Origin: Accumulibacter sp.
GTDB taxonomy: Bacteria; Pseudomonadota; Gammaproteobacteria; Burkholderiales; Rhodocyclaceae
Length of the DNA: 64,000 nt
NCBI RefSeq assembly: GCF_029255285.1
Contig: NZ_JAPUVI010000098.1
Coordinates: forward strand, 1-64,000
Reading direction: 5' to 3'
The notes below the pieces were generated by a model, which saw only the letters and a list, made by a program, of their open reading frames with translations, ran no database searches and was not told the DNA's origin. Below, piece by piece: positions 40,697-48,645 of the stretch. How positions within the stretch are numbered: position 1 is the first letter of the stretch; each line of letters begins with the position of its first letter. A program made the position numbers and the translations under genes.

Positions 40697-41202
40697 TTGT
40701 CGTAGGGCAGCGCACCGGCGAGCACAGCGGCGGGGCCGTCGGAACGGATCGCATTGAGTTGCGGAGTGGCGGCGCGCAGGTAGGCGGTAACGGCGCTGCC
40801 GTCGGTCTGGCGGATGTGGTTGCCGGCGCAGACCGTCACCGTAGACGACGGTCTGCGCCGGCGGCGTGAAGAGGCCGACGCGCTCGCTGGCGGTGCGCCG
40901 CCGGCTGAGGACGTCGTGAATGAGCTTGTGCGGGGTCAGCGTCCAGGGGCAAGAGGCCAGGCGCGACGAGATCTTGAGCTGGATGGTGGCCGGGGGGAGA
41001 AGAAGCTGGCATCCGGTGGGGTCGTGAGCGCCACCCGGGGCAGGCAGACGCCCGCGCCGGGCTCCAGCGTGCCGGCCAGCCGCCGTTGCAGATCCGACGG
41101 CAGCTACGCCGCCACCGGCGGCGTCTGGGCCAGGCCCGGCGGTGGCAGGAGCGCGGCGGCGACGAGCAGGACGAACTGGGCTGACCGGCAAAGGGGTTTC
41201 AT
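40697..41202 (-). pseudogene. rhs fragment D: signal peptide plus partial YD-repeat region
   Basis: On the minus strand ATG 41202 opens a signal peptide (MKPLCRSAQFVLLVAAALLP...LAQTPP) that is stopped by TAG at 41104-41106, where the sister copy at ~43300 has TGG. Beyond the stop the same frame would read rhs-like text (LTPHKLIHDVLSRRRTASERV). Homology to fragment B then carries on to about 40697, near the end of ppc. There is no toxin tip. The 5' leader continues to ~41425. It is a remnant of an exported rhs protein gene. Confidence 0.75.
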
Positions 41203-41424
41203 GCGGCAGTTCCTGGAGAAGTGACGGCGGAACGACGCGTACAGCAAGGGCTGGTCGAGGGCCTGTTAACGGACTGTTCGAGACGGGTGGCGAGACGCTC
41301 GGGCAAGGCGGGTGCGGAGACCGGCGCAGCGGTCGTTCGGGCCGGAGGCGGAGTGAAAGCGAGGGTGGCGTCGGTCATCGAGGTCGGTTTCAAGCGGGCG
41401 GTTTTCTTGGCGGCGACGGTATTA

Positions 41425-41490
41425 GCGAGGGTGATGTGTTCGGTTTCGGGCGGAACGGGTTAGCAGGTGCAAGGTTCAAGACTCGACCCC
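41425..41490. repeat. ~65-bp module-boundary repeat, copy 1
   Basis: Starts gcgagggtgatgtgttcgg and ends in a variant of TTCAAGACCTGACCCC (here with actcgaccc). Related copies lie at 43622-43686 and 44427-44492. Each sits just upstream (in minus-strand sense) of an rhs fragment. The ending resembles the short motifs found beside REP-associated transposases, by memory only. Confidence 0.7.
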
Positions 41491-41560
41491 CAGCGTTGCA
41501 AAAGAACAGTGCTTCGCGCCGGGTGAAATCGTGGTGCGTCCCCTATTTTCTGCAACAATC

Positions 41561-41920
41561 TCACTCCCAAGCGATGGTTTCATCGATGGCTGACCGGAAC
41601 CACGCCCAGACGTCGCTGAACGCGGCTTCGTCTTCCCAGCCTGGGGAAGCAAAGTCATGAATGACGAACACCTTTTCCCCTGCACCGCTCGACCAGCATG
41701 CCACGTCATCGTTGTCTTGCCGGTAAGCGAACGGAAACAGCTCACGTCCCGGATAGCGTTCGCCCAAGCCACGTGCGTGAACCAATGCCCACTCAACTTC
41801 CATGATGTGCCAAGGGGTGAGGTGGATCAGCCCTTGCTCGACTAGCCGACAAAACGAATGCGGATACTCAAGCCAAACCGGGCGTTGATGTGAAGGTGCG
41901 ATGAACAGTTCTTTACTCAT
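41561..41920 (-). CDS. Putative immunity protein for toxin tip C (SMI1/KNR4-like)
   Basis: The protein has 119 residues from ATG 41920 (MSKELFIAPSHQRPVWLEYP). Segments LFPFAYRQDNDDVACWSSG, FVIHDFASPGWE and the C-terminal FRSAIDETIAWE resemble the SMI1/KNR4-type immunity superfamily. It overlaps the repaired end of toxin tip C by four bases (ATGA), the classic toxin-immunity order. The open frame extends to 41983, but that part is the reading-frame shadow of the toxin end. Intact, unlike its toxin. Confidence 0.65.
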   Translation of the reverse strand: MSKELFIAPSHQRPVWLEYPHSFCRLVEQGLIHLTPWHIMEVEWALVHARGLGERYPGRELFPFAYRQDNDDVACWSSGAGEKVFVIHDFASPGWEDEAAFSDVWAWFRSAIDETIAWE

Positions 41921-43403
41921 GGAGAGAAGCCTGGGGTTGATGGGTGAACACCCGGCGAGCCATTCGGGTATAGGCGTCGCCACGCTGGGCTCAGATTACC
42001 GATGCGATTCATAGCTGCCTCACCCCAGGTTCCACCTTGCAGGTTTCCTCCCGTGCGGGCGGAAATGCTTCACCAAAACCCCGGATGATGCCTTGAACGG
42101 GAGTGTTCGACATCGCAGCAGCGGCAAGCCGGGTGTTGTCCACTGCGGTCAAGGTACCTCAGCCATTCTTACACATCAATCGGCGCTCCTTGCCAGACGT
42201 TCGCCCTCATACTCGCAGTAATCTCAGGGAGAGAGCTGCGAACATTGCTCCGGCTGAACCGGATTGTGCTCGCATTCAGCGTCACGGCACTATTTGCCGC
42301 AACCGCCGCCTCCCCACCAACCAACGCCGCCCTCGCCAGCATTGTATCCCTGCCCAGCACGCGAACCGGCGCCACGAACATCCTTGCCTCTTCCGACGGC
42401 GTATCCGGCACACTCATTTGGTTGGCTGCGGTCAGCAACGCACCGGCGGCCATCGCCGGCACCGAGTAGTCAGCCTCTTCAACCCAGGCATCGATCCCCG
42501 TCTGAATCGTTGCCCGCACGCCGAACGAGGTGCATCCGCCTTCGGCCAGCCGTACCGACCCCTCCCCGAACTCCACCTCCCAGCGCACTACCTCGGCGTC
42601 GCTCAGCCTCCCGTCGCCGTACCCGTTGGCCGACAGGCAGTCGCCGCCGTAGGCAGTCTCGTGGCTCGCGCTGAACGGGCGGACTCCGACCCGTCCGTTG
42701 GGGTCGAGGTATTTGACCGGGTCGTTGCCGACGTCGGCGTAGGGGTTGAGGCCGCCGGCCAGCCCGCTGGGGTCTCTTTGCGTGAAGCGCGCGAGCGTCG
42801 GATCGTCGTAGCGCGCGCGGTAGTAGATCAGCCCGCTGGCGTCGGGCTCGCGCCCGGTATAACCGTAGCGCTCGATGCGACCCAGTTGCGCGCCGGGGAC
42901 GGCGTTGCCCCAGGCGTCGAAGAGCGGCGCGCCGACCAGCGCGCCGTTGCCGTCGGTGACGGCGACCGCGCTGTTCTGCGCATCCTGGTGGTCGTAGCGC
43001 TTGTCGTCGCCGCCGGTGGCCAGCCGCCTTCGTCCTCGGCGACGATGTCGGGGCCGTTCGCCGGCGGCGTGGACGGGCCGGCGCGCTCGCTGGCGGCGCG
43101 CCGCCGGCTGAGGACGTCGTGAATGAGGTTGTGCGGGGTCAGCGTCTAGGGGAAAGAAGCCAGGCGCGACGAGAACTCGAGCTGAATGGTGGCCGGAAGG
43201 AAGAAGAAGCTGGCATCCGGTGGGGTCGTGAGCGCCACCCGGGGCAGGCAGACGCCCGCGCCGGGCTCCGGGGTGCAGGACAGCAGCAGTTGCAGGACCG
43301 CCGGCAGCCACGCCGCCACCGGCGGCGTCTGGGCAAGAGTCGGCCGTGGCAGGAGCACAGCGGCGAGAAGGGCGAACTGGGCTGACCGGCAAAGGGGTTT
43401 CAT
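41917..43403 (-). pseudogene. rhs fragment C: signal peptide, YD-repeat core and decayed toxin tip
   Basis: ATG 43403 starts MKPLCRSAQFALLAAVLLPR and the frame is closed by TAG at 43146-43148 (TGG in copy D). After a deletion the rhs core resumes in another frame (KRYDHQDAQN, FDAWGNAVPGAQLG, GREPDASGLIYYRARYDDP, SGLAGGLNPYADVGNDPVKY), the rhs core signature. The tip (TIRFSRSNVRSSLPEITASM, GAPIDV) stops at 42169. If three single-base losses in G-rich runs are restored (two at 42156-42171, one near 42065), it reads on as LTAVDNTRLAAA ... NRIGNLSPAWRRLYPNGSP to TGA at 41917, inside the immunity start. The tip would then be a ~110-residue toxin domain. Confidence 0.75.
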
Positions 43404-43621
43404 GCGGCAGTTCCTGGATAGGTGGCGGCGGAACGAGGCGTCCAGCAAGGGCTGGTCGAGGGCCCGTTAGCGGACTGTTCGAGACGGTGGCGAGCCGCTC
43501 GGGCAAGGCGAACGCGAACGCCAAAGCGGCAGGGGTCAGCGGAGCCGGAGCAAAGGCAAGAGTGGCATCGGTCATCGTGGTCGATTGCCAGCGGGCAGTT
43601 TTCTTGGCGGCGACGGTATTA

Positions 43622-43686
43622 GCGAGGGTGATGTGTCGGTTTCGGGCGGAATGGGTGAGCGAATGCAAGATTCAAGACCTGACCCC
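43622..43686. repeat. ~65-bp module-boundary repeat, copy 2
   Basis: Same element as at 41425 and 44427, ending TTCAAGACCTGACCCC at 43671-43686, followed by a second gacccc unit. It lies between fragment B (left end 43708) and the leader of fragment C. Confidence 0.75.
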
Positions 43687-43707
43687 GAGGTTTGACCCCG
43701 AGGTTTT

Positions 43708-44412
43708 CTAACCGTAGCGCTCGATGCGGCCCAGTTGCGCGCCGGGGACGGCGTTGCCCCAGGCGTCGAAGAGCGGCGCGCCGACCAGCGCGCCGTTGCC
43801 GTCGGTGACGGCGACCGCGCTGTTCTGCGCATCCTGGTGGTAGTAGCGCTGGTCGTAGCCGCCGGTGGCGTTGCGGGTGTAGCGCACGATCGGGTCGTCG
43901 GTGTTCGGGTCGTGCGTCGTGAAGGCTGCCGGCTGCTGCCAGTCGCCCTCGTACTCGGCGACGATGTCCGGGCCGTTGTAGAGGTACCAGGTGGTGACGC
44001 CGTGGCTCGTCTTGCGGATCCGCCGGCCCGGGTCGTCGTAGCCGTAGGTCTCGCTGACGCCGTTGCCGGCGGCGGCGACGAGGCGCTGGTTGGCGTCGTA
44101 AACAAGATCGAGGATCTGGCTGCCGCTGCAGGTCGCGGCGCCGCCGCTGACGCCGCCGCCCTGGCACTTGCGCACCAGGTTGCCGGCGTTGTCGTAGACG
44201 AGCGCGCCGGCGGGGCCGCCGGAACGGATCGCATTGAGTTGCGGCGTGGCGTCGTGCAGGTAGGCGGTGACGGCGCCGCCGTCGGTCTGCCGGAGGCGGT
44301 TGCCGAGCGGGTCGTCGCCGTAGGCGACGGTCTGCGCCGGCGGCGTGAACGGGCCGACGCGCTCGCTGGCGGTGCGCCGCCGGCCGAGGGCGTCTTAGGT
44401 GAGGTCGTGCGA
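43708..44412 (-). pseudogene. rhs fragment B: internal YD-repeat region, both ends missing
   Basis: Read on the minus strand this gives a good rhs repeat segment: DALGRRRTASERVGPFTPPA, QTDGGAVTAYLHDATPQLN, ILDLVYDANQRLVAAAGNG, GYDDPGRRIRKTSHGVTTW, FDAWGNAVPGAQLGRIERYG. The frame begins behind a TAA at 44395-44397, where copy A has TAC (Tyr), and is cut at 43708 just after RIERYG, at the boundary with a repeat. There is no start, no tip and no immunity gene. It retains a 357-bp stretch (43978-44334) absent from copies A and C. Confidence 0.8.
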
Positions 44413-44426
44413 GGTCCGCGGCATGG

Positions 44427-44492
44427 GCGAGGGTGATGTGTTCGGTTTCGGGCGGAACAGGTGAGCGAGTGCAAGATTCAAAACCTGACCCC
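44427..44492. repeat. ~65-bp module-boundary repeat, copy 3
   Basis: This is the same element, ending TTCAAAACCTGACCCC at 44477-44492. It sits between the end of the immunity gene of module A and fragment B. Confidence 0.75.
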
Positions 44493-44525
44493 GACGTTGT
44501 GCCAGCTTGCTTCCGAAGTGCGAAC

Positions 44526-45092
44526 TTAGATTGGCACGAACGCTCCGCCGATGTGAGTCCCAGTCGCCAAATCCACGCTGAAGCTCTGTTCGGATTCGGT
44601 CCGGATGTCCCAAAACACCCCGCAAAGAGTCTCGTCGGTCATGGTGGTGAGCTTCAGGCCATCCCATGAAAGCCGCTCGGTTCGCCATGCAATTCCGTTA
44701 GCCCCAATCGCGAAAAGCTCGGTGTGATTGGCAAAGATCAAGAGCCGATGCTTTGCCGAGCTTCGCACAGCGATCACCGGGACGATTGAAAGATTTTCGT
44801 GCTCTTTGGGATTAGCGACATCCACGATGTAGGCTTCCCCTTCGGCGACCACACAGAGCTTAGTTGGGTTCGGTGTAGCAAACACTCCGGTAATCGTTTT
44901 GGGACCGAATCGCCCGAAAGCGAATGTGCCGATCCACGCTTCGCCCTCGTGCGGAACTACCCGGACGTTCAAGCCATCGTGCCCGCCCGATTCAACGGCT
45001 CCGGGATAAAACCGACGCTTGGTGTTGCCTGAGCCTAGTTCACTCAACACCTCAAACTCGAAAGCCGATGGGAATGGTTGCTTGATCATCAT
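44526..45092 (-). CDS. Putative immunity protein for toxin tip A
   Basis: The protein has 188 residues from ATG 45092, which overlaps the toxin stop by four bases (ATGA); a second Met follows directly. It is cytoplasmic-looking, with no signal peptide or TM, and beta-rich, with repeating blade-like segments (AWIGTFAFGRFGPKTITGVF, KLCVVAEGEAYIVDVANP, RLLIFANHTELFAIG, TLCGVFWDIRTE) that suggest a small propeller. I do not recognise the family. Position implies protection against the adjacent tip (inference). GC content is lower than in neighbouring genes. Confidence 0.6.
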   Translation of the reverse strand: MMIKQPFPSAFEFEVLSELGSGNTKRRFYPGAVESGGHDGLNVRVVPHEGEAWIGTFAFGRFGPKTITGVFATPNPTKLCVVAEGEAYIVDVANPKEHENLSIVPVIAVRSSAKHRLLIFANHTELFAIGANGIAWRTERLSWDGLKLTTMTDETLCGVFWDIRTESEQSFSVDLATGTHIGGAFVPI

Positions 45093-46479
45093 GGGTTCCG
45101 TCTGAAAAAGCGGTGTGTGATGACCTCTGAATTCCCCGATGCCGAAGGACGGACGCCAATTTCAAACACACCAGTACGGCCATTCACCTGCTCCGGCAAC
45201 GAATACATAATCGAATCGTTGCTCATGTTGGGTCTCGCGGTTCGGTAGAAGTTCGGCGTCACCGTCCTCGTGCCGCTCTGGAAAATCTCCGCATTGAACG
45301 ATTCAGGGAAGTTTTGGAATGGTCCCGGTTCGTATGCTCTTCGAATCAATTCACGGACTGAATTGATTCGATTGGGCTGAGTTGCCTGCACTCCCGTCTC
45401 TGCGGCAACTGCCGCCTCCCCACCAACCAACGCCTCCCGCACCAGCATTGTACCCCTGCTCACCACCGCCCCGACCGTACCAACGAGGGCCTTGATCGCT
45501 GATCCCGCCATCACATTGACCATCGCTTCCTGCATGTACGGCGCCAACTGGTGCTCGATCGACCCGGCACGCGGATCAGGACTGGCGGCTATCCGTCCTG
45601 TCCGGCCATCGTCCCATTCCATGCACTGTAGGTACGCCAGCCGCACCGCCCCCTCCCCAAACTCCACCTCCCCACGCGCGACCTCGGCATCCGTCAGCGT
45701 TTCACCGTCGTCGCCGTAGCCGTCGTTGACCGACAGGCAGTCGCCGCCGCCGTAGGCGGTCTCGTGGCTCGTGCTGACCGGGCTGGCCCTGACCAGCCCG
45801 CTCGGGTCGATGTAATTGACCGGGTCGTTGCCGACGTAGGCGTAGGGGTTGAGGCCGCCGGCCAGCCCGCTGGGGTCTCGTTGCGTGAAGCGCGCGAGCG
45901 TCGGGTCGTCGTAGCGCGCGCGGTAGTAGATCAGCCCGCTGGCGTCGGGCTCGCGACCGGTATCGCCGTAGCGCTCGATGCGGCCCAGTTGCGCGCCGGG
46001 GACGGCGTTGCCCCAGGCGTCGAAGAGTGGCGCGCCGACCAGCGCGCCGTTGCCGTCGGTGACGGCGACCGCGTTGTTCTGCGCATCCTGGTGGTCGTAG
46101 CGCTTGTCGTAGCCGCCGGCGGCATTGCGGGTGTAGCGCAGATCGGGTCGTCGGTGTTCGGACCGTGCGTCGTGAAGGCCGTTGGCTGCTGCCAGTCGCC
46201 TTCGTACTCGGCGACGATGTCGGGGCCGTTCGCCGGCGGCGTGAAGGGGCCGGCGCGCTCGCCGGCAGTGCGCCGCCGGCCGAGGGCGTCGTAGCTGAGG
46301 TCGTGCTGAGTCAGCGTCCGGGTGTGGCGGTTGCTGAAATGGTAGACCCGGTGGCGGACTTGGGCGACGCCGTTGTCGGCGTGGTCGGCGTATTCGGTGG
46401 TGATGCCGTTGGCCAGCCACTTCTGCTTCAGGCGCGCGCCCTGGTCGTCGACGAAGGCGAGGTAGCTGTCCTGGCTCAT
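45089..46479 (-). pseudogene. rhs fragment A: truncated YD-repeat core with intact toxin tip, frameshifted
   Basis: It starts abruptly at 46479 (MSQDSYLAFVDDQGARLKQK) without signal peptide or ribosome site. The first part (ITTEYADHADNGVAQVRHRV, ALGRRRTAGERAGPF, GPDIVAEYEGDWQQPTAF) runs to 46141. There a single C is missing relative to copy B (gcgcaGATC versus gcgcaCGATC) and the frame shifts. The next frame carries the rhs core (GYDKRYDHQDAQNNAVAV, GREPDASGLIYYRARYDDP, NPYAYVGNDPVNYIDPSGL), a pre-toxin region and a tip (GPFQNFPESFNAEIFQSGTR, FEIGVRPSASGN, HRFFRRNP). The tip's frame is intact to the stop at 45089, so it could still be expressed if the upstream shift were bypassed. Confidence 0.75.
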
Positions 46480-46559
46480 ACCAGGGTGGAAAAGGCTTGT
46501 CCGATCCGTAACACCGGATTTGCGGGTAGAATCGACAGCTCTTCGAGAGGAGCAAGACC

Positions 46560-47402
46560 ATGCGCTTTGCCGGTTCCGAGAGCTACGTGAGCACCCGCGA
46601 CCTGACCCTTGCCGTCAACGCCGCCATCGCCTTGCAGCGGCCGCTGCTGATCAAGGGCGAACCGGGTACCGGCAAGACCATGCTGGCCGAGGAAGTGGCT
46701 GCGGCGCTGGGCTTGCCGCTCTTTCAGTGGCACGTCAAGTCGACGACCAAGGCGCAGCAGGGGCTGTACGAATACGACGCGGTCTCCCGCCTGCGCGACT
46801 CCCAACTCGGTGAGGCCAAGGTCGCCGACATCGGCAGCTACATCGTCAAGGGCGTCCTGTGGCAGGCCTTCGACTGTGAAACGCCGTCGGTCGTCCTGAT
46901 CGACGAGATCGACAAGGCAGACATCGAGTTTCCCAACGACCTTCTGCGCGAACTCGACCGCATGGAGTTTTTCGTCTACGAAACTCGTCAGAACGTTCGC
47001 GCCCGCCATCGCCCGCTCGTCTTCATCACCTCGAACAACGAGAAGGAACTGCCCGACGCCTTCCTGCGACGCTGTTTCTTCCATTACATCAAGTTCCCCG
47101 ACAAGGAGACGATGACCCGCATCGTCGACGTCCATTTTCCGGGCCTGAAGCCGGCCCTGCTGCGCGAAGCGCTCGAGGTGTTCTTCGAACTGCGCGAGAT
47201 TCCTGGCCTCAAGAAGAAGCCATCGACCTCCGAACTGCTCGATTGGCTCAAGCTGTTGCTGGCCGAGGACATTCCGCCCGAAGCGCTGCGCAGCAAGGAT
47301 CAAAAGGCGGCGATTCCGCCCTTGCACGGTGCGCTGCTCAAAAACGAGCAGGACGTTCATCTCTTCGAACGCCTGATCTTCATGGCACGCCACCACCGCT
47401 GA
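46560..47402 (+). CDS. MoxR-family AAA+ ATPase
   Basis: The protein has 280 residues, with AGAGGAGC upstream of ATG 46560. Walker A is GEPGTGKTMLAEE, Walker B VVLIDEIDKAD; sensor and arginine-finger region FITSNNEKELPDAFLRRC. The family acts as chaperone with a VWA partner, which is encoded 20 bases downstream. Targets are usually metalloenzymes or membrane complexes; none is nearby. It is divergent from the rhs array. Confidence 0.9.
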   Translation: MRFAGSESYVSTRDLTLAVNAAIALQRPLLIKGEPGTGKTMLAEEVAAALGLPLFQWHVKSTTKAQQGLYEYDAVSRLRDSQLGEAKVADIGSYIVKGVLWQAFDCETPSVVLIDEIDKADIEFPNDLLRELDRMEFFVYETRQNVRARHRPLVFITSNNEKELPDAFLRRCFFHYIKFPDKETMTRIVDVHFPGLKPALLREALEVFFELREIPGLKKKPSTSELLDWLKLLLAEDIPPEALRSKDQKAAIPPLHGALLKNEQDVHLFERLIFMARHHR

Positions 47403-47422
47403 GTGGCCGCAACGGGCCGGCG

Positions 47423-48592
47423 ATGCTGATCGACTTCTTCCTCCATCTCAAGGCGCGCCGACTGCCGGTTTCGATCAAGGAGTTTCTCGCCTTGCTCGAA
47501 GCGCTGCGCGAGCACGTCATCGAGCACAGCCTGGACGACTTCTACGTCGTCTCGCGCGCCATCCTGGTCAAGGACGAGACCCATTTCGACAAGTTCGATC
47601 GCGCCTTCGGCGAGTATTTCAAGGGCGTCGAGGCGCTGCCCGGGATGGACGTCCTGATTCCCGAGGAGTGGTTGAAGCAAGCGGCAAAGCGACACCTGAC
47701 CGACGCCGAGCGCGCGCAGCTCGAAAAACTCGGCTGGGACAAGCTGATGGAAACCTTCAAACAGCGCCTCGCCGAGCAGAAGGAACGTCATTCCGGCGGC
47801 AGCAAATGGATAGGCACCGGCGGCACGTCGCCCTTCGGCCACGGCGGTACGCATCCCGAGGGAATCCGCGTCGGCGGCCGGAGCGAGAACCGTTCGGCGG
47901 TCAAGGTCTGGGAGCAGCGCGAATATCGCAATCTCGACGACAGCGTCGAACTCGGTACGCGCAACATCAAGCTGGCGCTGCGTCGCCTGCGGCGCTTCGC
48001 CCGCCAGGGGGCGCCGGAAGAACTCGACCTCGAGGGCACGATCGCCGGTACGGCGCGCAACGCCGGCTGGCTCGACCTGCACCTGCGGCCGGAGCGTCAC
48101 AACGCCGTCAAGGTGCTGCTGTTTCTCGACATCGGCGGCTCGATGGACGATCACATCCGGGTTTGCGAGGAACTGTTCTCGGCCTGCCGCAGCGAGTTCA
48201 AGCACCTCGAGTACTACTATTTCCACAACTGCGTCTATGACTACCTGTGGCAGGACAACCGCCGGCGCCACAGCGAGCGCGTGCCGACGCTCGATGTCAT
48301 GCACAAGTACGGCAACGACTATAAGCTGATCTTCGTTGGCGACGCGGCGATGAGCCCCTACGAGCTGGTGCAGCCCAACGGCAGCATCGAGTTCAACAAC
48401 AGCGAACCCGGTGCCGTCTGGCTACGCCGGCTGACCGAAACCTGGCCGCACGCCATCTGGCTCAACCCGGAGTCGGAACACTCCTGGCCGTATCGACAGT
48501 CGACGTCGCTGATCTACAACCTGATGGGTAGCCGGATGTTTCCGCTGACGCTCGACGGCCTCGAACGAGGGATGCGCCTGCTGAGCAAGTAG
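47423..48592 (+). CDS. VWA domain protein, CoxE-like
   Basis: The protein has 389 residues from ATG 47423 (MLIDFFLHLKARRLPVSIKE). The N-terminal ~200 residues are helical, with a Gly-rich insert (SGGSKWIGTGGTSPFGHGG). The C-terminal VWA domain has an atypical MIDAS motif DIGGSMDDH in place of DxSxS. It pairs with the MoxR ATPase in front of it, as in other MoxR/CoxE modules. Cytoplasmic, no TM. Confidence 0.85.
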   Translation: MLIDFFLHLKARRLPVSIKEFLALLEALREHVIEHSLDDFYVVSRAILVKDETHFDKFDRAFGEYFKGVEALPGMDVLIPEEWLKQAAKRHLTDAERAQLEKLGWDKLMETFKQRLAEQKERHSGGSKWIGTGGTSPFGHGGTHPEGIRVGGRSENRSAVKVWEQREYRNLDDSVELGTRNIKLALRRLRRFARQGAPEELDLEGTIAGTARNAGWLDLHLRPERHNAVKVLLFLDIGGSMDDHIRVCEELFSACRSEFKHLEYYYFHNCVYDYLWQDNRRRHSERVPTLDVMHKYGNDYKLIFVGDAAMSPYELVQPNGSIEFNNSEPGAVWLRRLTETWPHAIWLNPESEHSWPYRQSTSLIYNLMGSRMFPLTLDGLERGMRLLSK

Positions 48593-48645
48593 GCGCCGGC
48601 CGGGGTTCTTCACCCTTGGGCCCGGCAAGCCAACCTGGCGGCACC

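Noticed and set aside
42169-43668. One 499-codon minus-strand gene
   Set aside because: Its first ~200 codons are an out-of-frame shadow of the rhs leader and signal peptide region; only the second part is rhs core. Annotated as a pseudogene instead.
43735-44436. 233-codon plus-strand frame over rhs fragment B
   Set aside because: Val/Ala/Asp-rich antisense of YD repeats. Similar antisense frames recur over every rhs copy.
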